Shown one piece after another: positions 1-7,695 of a stretch of DNA of 33,251 nt. The stretch lies in contig DVGZ01000047.1 in assembly GCA_018712435.1 (NCBI GenBank), positions 1 to 33,251 of the forward strand, read 5' to 3'. The notes beneath the pieces were generated by a model. The model searched no databases. It was not told the origin of the DNA and was given only the letters and a program-made list of their open reading frames with translations. Position 1 is the stretch's first letter. Each line of letters opens with the position of its first letter. The translations under genes and the position numbers were made by a program. The stretch is from Candidatus Caccousia avicola. Lineage in GTDB: Bacteria > Bacillota > Clostridia > Oscillospirales > Acutalibacteraceae.

Positions 1-216
1 GCCGGCCGTGACGGGGGAGAGGGGGCGGCAAACCAACGTAGAAAACAAAGCGTGGGGTTCGAAGGGGCAAAGCCCCTCGCGAATCTTTGCCTACTTTCTT
101 TTCGCAAAGAAAGTAGGGGCCCGTCGCGGCCTGAGCGACTCATGTACTGGCTGACGCCAGCACATAGTCTGAAGCATAATTTTGCGGTTCTCACAAACCG
201 GAAAATTACGCTTCAG
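1..216 (+). repeat. Structured intergenic repeat, copy A
   Basis: This non-coding stretch matches, in reverse complement, the block at 23239-23453. Shared segments include GCCGGCCGTGACGGGGGA at the outer end, GCGTGGGGTTCGAAGGGG in the middle and GGCCTGAGCGACT. Four hairpins can be drawn: 63-77 (AGGGGC/GCCCCT), 90-117 (CCTACTTTCTTT/AAAGAAAGTAGG), 147-160 (CTGGC/GCCAG) and 169-216 (a long imperfect stem starting CTGAAGC). Copy B keeps the same four stems with different paired bases. The repeat begins at or before the window edge. A short open frame (52-300) is an accident of the repeat. Function unknown. Confidence 0.8.
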
Positions 217-231
217 CGGCAGGGTACAAAC

Positions 232-279
232 CAAAAACAGGGGCCCTTTTGCGATACCAACACCGCAAAAGAGCCCCTG
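232..279 (-). terminator. Intrinsic terminator of the ilvBNC operon
   Basis: On the minus strand, just after the ilvC stop codon, a long stem pairs CAGGGGCTCTTTTGCG with CGCAAAAGGGCCCCTG around a 10-nt loop and is followed by a short T run (232-237). It ends the minus-strand ilv transcript and separates it from the repeat at 1-216. Confidence 0.85.
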
Positions 280-296
280 CAAATATTTATTGCGAA

Positions 297-1385
<1,089 letters not shown>

Positions 1386-1394
1386 TCAGCAGAT

Positions 1395-1898
1395 TTATTT
1401 CTTGCCCGAGGGGGCGGTGACGCCGGAGCCTTTTTCCAGCGCGATGGTACCCGCGCGGCAGATCTCCTTGATGCCGAACGGATGCAGCAGCGCGATGCAC
1501 GTCTCGGTTTCCTCCGCCGTGGCGGCGAGCTGGAGCGTGAGGCTGTTGGTTGTCACATCGACGATCCCGGCGTTCATGAGCTGGGCGATCTGCATGATCT
1601 CGAGCCGCTGCTTGGTGTTGCAGTTAACCTTGATCAGCGACAGCTCGCGGCTGATAAACGCTTCGGGCTGGAGCACCTTGACCTTGATGACGGGAATCAC
1701 CTTGTTCAGCTGCTTTTCCACTTGCTCGACAATATATTCGTCACCGTTGACCACGATGGTCATGCGGGAGATCTCGGGATGCTCCGTCACACCGACGGCG
1801 AGGCTGTCGATGTTGAAGCCGCGCCTTGCAAACAGACCGGCCACCTTCGAGAGGACGCCGGGCTGGTTTTCCACCAGAACGGAAAGCGTGTATTTCAT
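1395..1898 (-). CDS. ilvN: Acetolactate synthase, small regulatory subunit
   Basis: This 167-residue protein is the ACT-domain regulatory subunit that activates IlvB and normally confers valine feedback inhibition. The N-terminal ACT domain is plain (YTLSVLVENQPGVLSKVAG at residues 3-21, then RRGFNIDSLAVG), followed by the second domain with ISRELSLIKV near residues 80-90. The start at 1898 (MKYTLSV) is preceded by GGAAGGAGG; longer reading frames upstream overlap ilvB and have no family similarity. It starts 16 nt after the ilvB stop, consistent with translational coupling. Length is typical for Firmicutes IlvN/IlvH. Confidence 0.96.
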   Translation of the reverse strand: MKYTLSVLVENQPGVLSKVAGLFARRGFNIDSLAVGVTEHPEISRMTIVVNGDEYIVEQVEKQLNKVIPVIKVKVLQPEAFISRELSLIKVNCNTKQRLEIMQIAQLMNAGIVDVTTNSLTLQLAATAEETETCIALLHPFGIKEICRAGTIALEKGSGVTAPSGKK

Positions 1899-1914
1899 AC
1901 CGGGGCCTCCTTCC

Positions 1915-3534
1915 TCAAATACTCGGCACGTCGGGATCGACGCGGCACACCAGAATGAAGGGACCGTCGGTTTCCAGCATGGTGCGGGCCAGCTCCTTCG
2001 CCTGCTCGTTCGTCTCCGCCCGTGCGGCGGGGATGCCATACGCTTCGGCCAGCTTCACGAAATCCGGATCGCCGCGCAGGACGGTCGCCATGTACCGCTT
2101 GCCGTACAGCCGATCCTGGAACTCCTTCACCATGCCGAGCCGCCCGTTTTCCATGACGATGATCTTCACCGCCGCGCCCTCCTGACAGAGGGTGCCGAGC
2201 TCGCACATGCTCATCTGGAACGAGCCGTCGCCGCACACGGCCACCACCTGACGGTGGGGCTTGGCAAGCTTCGCGCCGATGGCGGCGGGGATAGAATAGC
2301 CCATCGTGCCGAGGCCGCCGCTTGTCAGGAAACGGCCCTCCTTGACGTTGAAATTGCGGGCCGCCCAAATCTGGTTTTGTCCCACGTCCGCGACGAGGAT
2401 CGCGTTCTCCTGCATCATCGCGGAGAGGTCGCGGATGAACACGCGCGGTTCCACGCTGTCGGTGCGCGGCTCCCCGCGGCTGGGATACGTTTTTTTATAG
2501 CCGAGCGTCTGGTCGAGCCATTCCTGCGGGACGGTGTTTTTCACCTGATCGGCCAGCGCGCGCATGACCGTGCGGATGTCGCCCACAATCGGAATGTCGA
2601 CCGGCATATTTTTGCCGATCTCGGCGGGATCAATATCAATATGAATGACGACGGCCTTCTCCGCGATCTGCTGGGGCGCGGACACCGCCCGATCGCCCAC
2701 GCGCGCGCCGCAGAGGATCACCAGATCGGCTTCCTTCATCGCGCGGTTCGCGCCGGTGCGCCCGTGCATGCCGATCATACCGAGGTAATACGGATCGTCC
2801 ATCGGGATGACCCCGATGCCCATCATCGTGGCGCACACCGGGATGCCGCTGCTCCGCGCGAACGCGACCAGCTCCTCCCGCGCGCCCGCGAGCACCACGC
2901 CGCCGCCGCAGCAGATGATCGGACGCTGGGCCTTCTCGATCGCTTCCAGCGCCTTGCGGATCTGGATCGCGTGGCCCTGCGTGCGGGGCTTGTAGCCGAT
3001 AATCGCCGCTTTTTCCGGGTAATGGAATTCCTCAATTTCCTCCTGCTGCACGTCCACGGGGACGTCGATCAGCACCGGGCCGGGACGGCCTGTGGAGGCG
3101 ATATGAAACGCTTCCTTGAACACGCGCGGCAGATCCTTCGCGTGCTTGACCAGATACGAATGCTTTGTAAAGGGTTCGCAGGCGCCGGTGATATCGGCTT
3201 CCTGGAACACGTCACGGCCGAGCAGCTCCGAATTGACCTGCCCTGTGATGGCCACGAGCGGGATGCTGTCCATATACGCCGTGGCAATGCCGGTGATGAG
3301 GTTCGTCGCGCCGGGGCCGGAGGTGGCGATGCACACGCCGGGCTTGCCGCTCGAACGGGCATACCCGCTGGCCGCGTGGGCCGCGTTCTGCTCCTCGCGC
3401 ACCAGGACATGCCGGATGTCGGACTGGTAAAGGAAATCATAGAACGGGCAGATCGCCGCGCCGGGATAACCGAAGGCCAGCTGTACGCCCTCAAGCTCCA
3501 GACATTTTACCATGATTTCTGCGCCGCTGATCAT
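1915..3534 (-). CDS. ilvB: Acetolactate synthase, large catalytic subunit
   Basis: IlvB is the thiamine diphosphate- and FAD-dependent catalytic subunit condensing pyruvate with pyruvate or 2-oxobutyrate, the first committed step of branched-chain amino acid synthesis. Visible features are FGYPGAAICPFYDFL near the N-terminus, the catalytic glutamate context VREEQNAAHAASGYAR, and the TPP/Mg2+ motif starting GDGSFQMSMCELGTL near residue 430, ending with ENGRLGMV. The 539-residue length is slightly short but normal. The start at 3534 (MISGAEIMVK) has AAAGGA at good spacing; an upstream in-frame ATG at 3555 (MWKGWCP) would overlap that site. First gene of the operon, 150 nt after the T-box terminator. 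Confidence 0.97.
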   Translation of the reverse strand: MISGAEIMVKCLELEGVQLAFGYPGAAICPFYDFLYQSDIRHVLVREEQNAAHAASGYARSSGKPGVCIATSGPGATNLITGIATAYMDSIPLVAITGQVNSELLGRDVFQEADITGACEPFTKHSYLVKHAKDLPRVFKEAFHIASTGRPGPVLIDVPVDVQQEEIEEFHYPEKAAIIGYKPRTQGHAIQIRKALEAIEKAQRPIICCGGGVVLAGAREELVAFARSSGIPVCATMMGIGVIPMDDPYYLGMIGMHGRTGANRAMKEADLVILCGARVGDRAVSAPQQIAEKAVVIHIDIDPAEIGKNMPVDIPIVGDIRTVMRALADQVKNTVPQEWLDQTLGYKKTYPSRGEPRTDSVEPRVFIRDLSAMMQENAILVADVGQNQIWAARNFNVKEGRFLTSGGLGTMGYSIPAAIGAKLAKPHRQVVAVCGDGSFQMSMCELGTLCQEGAAVKIIVMENGRLGMVKEFQDRLYGKRYMATVLRGDPDFVKLAEAYGIPAARAETNEQAKELARTMLETDGPFILVCRVDPDVPSI

Positions 3535-3683
3535 GGGGCACCATCCTTTCCACAAAAAATTTCAGTCCAAGCCGGAGTCCGGGCCATATGCACCAATTTA
3601 TCATTCATTATAGTGACATTTCCCGTCCCCGTCAAGACTTTATCACGCTAACAGGATAAATTTCCAAATTGCCGTTAAAATCA

Positions 3684-3725
3684 AACAAAAAAGCCCGCCC
3701 CAAGCCGTCTCGCTTAGGGCGGGCT
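3684..3725 (-). terminator. T-box-controlled terminator before ilvB
   Basis: Minus-strand stem AGCCCGCCCTAAGCG / GCTTGGGGCGGGCT followed by TTTTTTGTTTG. Its 5' arm follows immediately after the T-box sequence (3734-3746), the arrangement expected for a mutually exclusive terminator/antiterminator pair. Confidence 0.9.
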
Positions 3726-3958
3726 GAACAGTCCGCGGTACCACCTAATTTCGGGAATCCTCCCGCACTCTGCCGGCGGGCAATCGCCTGCCGCCGCCCG
3801 GTAACGGAGGGGAACCGCCGGAGCCTACTGAGACAAGCTGTTCGGTCCGGAGCTCGGGGGCCACGTTCGGCGGGCGTTTCACGAAGCTTTTCACCGGCCA
3901 GCTTCTCTCTTGGCTTTCGCGCACGCTTACTTTTCCCTGTCAAAGCCTTTGTCTGATT
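3692..3958 (-). promoter_or_regulatory. T-box leader of the ilvBNC operon
   Basis: The minus strand holds the T-box core AGGTGGTACCGCGG (3733-3746) that pairs with the acceptor end of uncharged tRNA, followed by the terminator. Upstream are stem I hallmarks: GGGAAAAGTA (loop-E side), the AGAGAGA bulge, and the GGTGAAA distal loop enclosed by GAAGCT/AGCTTC, then CTCAGTAGG of the linker. The specifier is not certain. By analogy with the hisS leader here, GAA-C-GTG gives GTG (Val) at 3862-3864, while a CTC (Leu) lies in GAGCTC at 3850-3855. Expected effect: readthrough into ilvB when the cognate tRNA is uncharged. Confidence 0.92.
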
Positions 3959-3964
3959 TTCATT

Positions 3965-3993
3965 ATTTTACCGCGCACCCGCGCGATTGTCAA
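3965..3993 (-). promoter_or_regulatory. Sigma-A promoter of the T-box/ilv transcript
   Basis: TTGACA (3988-3993) and TAAAAT (3965-3970) with exactly 17 nt between, on the minus strand. The -10 box contains the TAA stop codon of tetR, so the ilv promoter lies inside the 3' end of that gene. Predicted start near 3958, at the beginning of the T-box leader. Confidence 0.85.
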
Positions 3994-4603
3994 GTGCAAA
4001 TCCACTCAAACATCCGCCCGCTTCCTCCTCCTGACGGGCCGCCGCCGCGCCGCGCACCTGATTGCGCAGAATCCGGTCGGCAAAGGCGATCAGCTCCTCG
4101 GGCGTCCGGTCGATCTCCCCGAGCAGCCAGCTTTCCATAACCGCCGCGAGCGAGAGGATCGCAAAATGCGTGAGCAGTTCCAGCTCGTCCTCGTCCGTGC
4201 AGCCCGCCTCCCCGGCGATCGCCGCGACGGTGCGCCCCACGATGGCATATAGATCGGTATGGAAAAAGTGCTTGAGGTGCGTGCGGCTCAGCGAGTGGAG
4301 CGCACACAGGCACACCGCCCGGTTTTCCTGCAAATACTGGAACAGCTGCAAGAGCCCCTCCTGCCACAGCAGCGCCCCCTCCTGCCGTTTGAGCAGCGAG
4401 ACGGCCTCCTCCTGGAACATCCAGCGCACCAGATCGTAGATATCTTCAAAATGATAGTAAAAATGCTGCCGCACCATCCCGCACCGAGCCATGATCTCAC
4501 TCACGGTGATACGTTCCAGCGGCTTCTGGGCCATCAGCTCCTTGAGCGCGGCGCAGATGGCCTGCTTTGTCGCGTGCGACGATTCATAGCTTTTGTTTTT
4601 CAT
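3968..4603 (-). CDS. TetR/AcrR-family transcriptional regulator
   Basis: This 211-residue protein has an N-terminal TetR helix-turn-helix (residues about 10-55, with ERITVSEIMARCGMVRQHFY and YHFEDIYDL) and an all-helical C-terminal ligand/dimer domain. The C-terminus resembles the DhaS-like TetR subgroup (an AISLAAV-type helix, WLLGEIDRTPEELI), followed by an Ala/Glu-rich tail. It is divergent from the MMPL operon, with a 54-bp palindrome between them, so it probably represses that operon and itself. The start at 4603 has GGGGGAGG upstream and its promoter is at 4631-4659. Its stop codon is part of the ilv -10 box. The ligand cannot be told from sequence. Confidence 0.9.
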   Translation of the reverse strand: MKNKSYESSHATKQAICAALKELMAQKPLERITVSEIMARCGMVRQHFYYHFEDIYDLVRWMFQEEAVSLLKRQEGALLWQEGLLQLFQYLQENRAVCLCALHSLSRTHLKHFFHTDLYAIVGRTVAAIAGEAGCTDEDELELLTHFAILSLAAVMESWLLGEIDRTPEELIAFADRILRNQVRGAAAARQEEEAGGCLSGFALDNRAGAR

Positions 4604-4630
4604 GAATAGGAACCTCCCCCTTAGAATTTT

Positions 4631-4659
4631 ATTTTACCACACTCACATTTTCCAGTAAA
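4631..4659 (-). promoter_or_regulatory. Promoter of tetR
   Basis: TTTACT (4654-4659) and TAAAAT (4631-4636) separated by 17 nt on the minus strand, 28 nt before the tetR start codon. The palindrome at 4677-4730 lies directly upstream of the -35 box. Confidence 0.7.
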
Positions 4660-4676
4660 TTTCTTTTCCCGAATTT

Positions 4677-4730
4677 CATGCACATAGGCCGTCCGTGTCA
4701 CAATTCTGACAGGGACGGCCTGTGTGCATG
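4677..4730. promoter_or_regulatory. 54-bp near-perfect palindrome, candidate TetR operator
   Basis: Two 24-nt arms (4677-4700 and 4707-4730) are inverted copies that agree at 22 of 24 positions, around the spacer CAATTC. The centre reads TGTCA-CAATTC-TGACA and the outer part GGCCGTCC/GGGACGGCC, CATGCAC/GTGCATG. It sits between divergent tetR and the MMPL operon. A plausible plus-strand -35 (CTGACA at 4706-4711) lies inside it, with only a poor -10 (TGTTGT) at 17 nt. The likely role is binding of the TetR protein; it is longer than a usual single TetR site and may hold two overlapping ones. Confidence 0.65.
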
Positions 4731-4811
4731 TTGTGCTTCGGCATCACGGGGCGTATGCTGAAGCTGTAATCCCGCGATAAGCGCGGACTTTTTCGGAAGG
4801 AAGGATCCACC

Positions 4812-5135
4812 ATGAAGGAGCTGTACGAGCTGATTCTGCACAGCCAGCTTGGCCCCCGCCCGGGGCTTCTCTCGCTTCTGCGCCATGGCCCGGACGTTTC
4901 GGGAACGCTCTCCCTCGCAGGCTATGAAAACAGCGTCAACGGACAGTGGGACGGCGTGCGCACGTTTACCCTGCTGCACCCCCTGCGCACCGCCGTGGGA
5001 ACCCACCAGTGCCGCAGCGTGCTGACCCTCGCCGGGGAAACGATCACCGGCACCGCCGAGCTGGAAGAATGCACCATGCATTGGAGCGGGCGCAGGCTGC
5101 CCGCAAACGAACCAAAGGAGGGAGACTGTGAGTAA
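4812..5135 (+). CDS. Small beta-rich protein of the MMPL operon, function unknown
   Basis: A 107-residue protein with AAGGAAGGA upstream of its ATG. It has no signal peptide or membrane segment, and is predicted from alternation of residues to be mostly beta strands (SGTLSLAGYENSVNG, RSVLTLAGETITGTAEL). It contains a GTL...NGQW pattern repeated by a second GTAELEE half, suggesting a small barrel. I do not recognise a named family. It is the first gene of the operon and overlaps the GTG start of the MMPL gene by 8 nt, so translation is probably coupled and its role is probably tied to the exporter, perhaps as a cytoplasmic accessory or sensor. Confidence 0.8.
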   Translation: MKELYELILHSQLGPRPGLLSLLRHGPDVSGTLSLAGYENSVNGQWDGVRTFTLLHPLRTAVGTHQCRSVLTLAGETITGTAELEECTMHWSGRRLPANEPKEGDCE

Positions 5136-7695
5136 AAAGAACGATTCCCCCTCTTTCATGGTGCGTCTTGCCACCCTGATTGTGGACAAACGAAACCTGA
5201 TCTTTTTTCTGTACATCTGCGCGGCCATCTTCTCGATCTTTTCGCGCAACTGGGTGCAGGTGTGCAACGACATCACCCAGTATCTGCCCCCGACGACGGA
5301 AACGCGCCAGGGCCTGACGCTCATGCAGGAGGAGACCACCACCTTCGCCACCGCGCGCGTGATGGTTTCCCATGTCACGCTTGACACGGCGGAGCATCTG
5401 GCCGATCAGCTCGCGGAGCTGGAGGGCGTGACCTCCGCGACGCTCGGAAACAGCCTGGGCCCGCAGGAGGAAACCACTCCCACACCCGAGGAGATCAACT
5501 CCTACTGCCACGGCGACGATGCGCTCATCTCCGTCACCTTCGCGGGCGAGGAGACCGATCCCGTCAGCCTGGAAGCGCTCGGCCGCGTGCGGGAGCTGCT
5601 CGCCCCCTACGACGTGCAGATCGACACGCCCGTGGGCAGCGATTCCTCCACCACGCTGCAATCGGAAATGGACGTTATTCTGGTGATCGCGGCCATTGTG
5701 ATTCTGCTTGTGCTGCTGCTGACCTCGAAATCCTACGCCGAGATCCCGGTGCTCGTCATCACCTTCGGCGCGGCGGCGGTGCTGAACCTCGGCACGAACT
5801 TCCTGCTCGGGGAGATCTCCTTCGTCTCGAACTCCGTGACGGTGATCCTTCAGCTGGCCCTCGCGATCGACTACGCGATCATCCTGCTGCACCGCTTTCT
5901 GGAGGAGCGCGAGCACGCCGGGGACCGCGAAGCGTGCATCACCGCGCTGAGCGTCTCGATCCCGTCGATCTCCGCCAGCAGTCTGACGACCATCTCCGGC
6001 CTGGCGGCCATGATGTTCATGGAATTCCGCATCGGCTTCGACATGGGGCTGGTGCTGATCAAGGCCATCTGCCTGAGCATGCTCTCCGTGTTCACCCTCA
6101 TGCCCGGTCTGCTCATGATCTTCTGCCGCGCCATGGACCGCACACGGCACAAGAACTTCATCCCGTCGATCGACCGCTGGGGCAAGCTCGTGGTAAAGCT
6201 TCGCTATGTGGGCGTGCCGGTGTTCGCCGTCTGTCTGGTGGGCGCGTTCTTCCTCTCCAACCAGTGCCCCTATGTGTACGGCTACAGCGAGATCCACACC
6301 GCCCGCCAGAACGAAGCACAGATCGCGCAGGAGACGATCGACGAAGCGTTCGGCTCGCAGAACGTTATGGCCATGCTGGTGCCGCGCGGGGACTACGAGA
6401 GCGAGAAAGCCCTGCTGAATCGGCTCGAAACCTATGAGGAGATTGACTCCGCGCTCGGACTGGCGAACATTGAAGCCATGGACGGCTACACGCTCACCGA
6501 CGCGCTCACGCCCCGCGAGTTTTCGGAGCTGATCGACCTCGACTACGAGCAGGCCCGCCTGCTCTACGCCGCCTACGCCGCCGATCGCGAGGAATACGGG
6601 CGGATCGTCGGGGGCGTGGAGGATTACAAAATCCCTCTGATGGATCTTTTCCTCTTTATCCACGACTGCAAGGAGGACGGCTACATCACGCTGGACGACG
6701 AGCTGAACGATCAAATCGACGATCTCTACACCCAGCTGACCGACGCGCGCGCCCAGATGCTCGGGGAAAACTACTCCCGCCTGGTGCTCACGCTGAACCT
6801 GCCGGAGGAGGGCACGGAAACGTTCGCGTTCCTGCAAACGCTCCACAAGGAAGCGGAGCGCTACTACCCAGCCGAAAGCGTCTATCTTGTGGGCGACTCC
6901 ACCAGCGATTACGACCTCTCCACGTCCTTCGCGCGGGATAACATTCTGATCAGCGTGCTGACAGTTGTGTTCGTCATCGTGGTGCTGCTGTTCACCTTCC
7001 TCTCCGTCGGCCTGCCGATCCTGCTGATCCTCGTGATTCAGGGAAGCATCTGGCTGAACTTCGCGTTCCCCGGCTTCACAGGGGAGCCGATCTTCTTCAT
7101 GAGCTATCTGATCGTCACGGCCATCCAGATGGGCGCGAACATCGACTACGCCATCGTCATCTCCACCTGGTACAACGATCTCAAAACCACCATGCCGAAA
7201 AAGGAAGCCATCATCCGCGCGCTGAGCCTGTCCTTCCCGACGGTGCTCACCTCCGGCAGCATTCTTTCCATCGCGGCCTTCCTGATTGCGCAGATCACCA
7301 CCGAGCCGAGCATTGTCGGCATCGGCCAGTGCCTGTGCCGCGGCACGCTGATCTCGATGTTCCTCGTCATGTTCATCCTGCCGCAGATCCTCCTGCTCGG
7401 GGACAGCCTTGTGGAGCGCACACGCTTCAACATCAAGCTGCCTGTGCCGGATCGCGGCCGCCTGACGCGCGGCAGCGGATCGTTTTATGTCAACGGCCGG
7501 GTGCGCGGACAGGTGAACGGCATCATCGACGCAGATGTGCGCGGCGTGATTCGCGGAACCGTGTCCGCCACGGTGGAAACGGGACAGGACGGCGGCATGT
7601 CGGATGAACCCGCTCTGCCGGAGGAATCCGAAGCAAACGAATCCCCGTCGGACGAGGGAAAGGAGGAACCACACGATGAAACGACAGTGGAATAA
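5128..7695 (+). CDS. MMPL/RND-superfamily membrane exporter
   Basis: An 855-residue protein of the MMPL (RND) family, proton-driven exporters of lipids or other hydrophobic molecules. It has the two-repeat layout: TM1 (residues about 18-38), an extracytoplasmic domain, TM2-6 (about 187-335) and TM7 near 355. A second extracytoplasmic domain follows, then TM8-12 (about 610-755). The conserved aspartate/tyrosine motifs of both halves are present (LAIDYAIILLHRF and ANIDYAIVISTWY), which in the family relay protons. The start is GTG at 5128 with AAAGGAGGGAG upstream. The cytoplasmic tail has a repetitive valine/glycine stretch (YVNGRVRGQVNG, DVRGVIRGTVSA) reminiscent of a short beta-helix, then an acidic tail. 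Substrate unknown; the neighbours suggest an envelope function under TetR control. Confidence 0.93.
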   Translation: MSKKNDSPSFMVRLATLIVDKRNLIFFLYICAAIFSIFSRNWVQVCNDITQYLPPTTETRQGLTLMQEETTTFATARVMVSHVTLDTAEHLADQLAELEGVTSATLGNSLGPQEETTPTPEEINSYCHGDDALISVTFAGEETDPVSLEALGRVRELLAPYDVQIDTPVGSDSSTTLQSEMDVILVIAAIVILLVLLLTSKSYAEIPVLVITFGAAAVLNLGTNFLLGEISFVSNSVTVILQLALAIDYAIILLHRFLEEREHAGDREACITALSVSIPSISASSLTTISGLAAMMFMEFRIGFDMGLVLIKAICLSMLSVFTLMPGLLMIFCRAMDRTRHKNFIPSIDRWGKLVVKLRYVGVPVFAVCLVGAFFLSNQCPYVYGYSEIHTARQNEAQIAQETIDEAFGSQNVMAMLVPRGDYESEKALLNRLETYEEIDSALGLANIEAMDGYTLTDALTPREFSELIDLDYEQARLLYAAYAADREEYGRIVGGVEDYKIPLMDLFLFIHDCKEDGYITLDDELNDQIDDLYTQLTDARAQMLGENYSRLVLTLNLPEEGTETFAFLQTLHKEAERYYPAESVYLVGDSTSDYDLSTSFARDNILISVLTVVFVIVVLLFTFLSVGLPILLILVIQGSIWLNFAFPGFTGEPIFFMSYLIVTAIQMGANIDYAIVISTWYNDLKTTMPKKEAIIRALSLSFPTVLTSGSILSIAAFLIAQITTEPSIVGIGQCLCRGTLISMFLVMFILPQILLLGDSLVERTRFNIKLPVPDRGRLTRGSGSFYVNGRVRGQVNGIIDADVRGVIRGTVSATVETGQDGGMSDEPALPEESEANESPSDEGKEEPHDETTVE

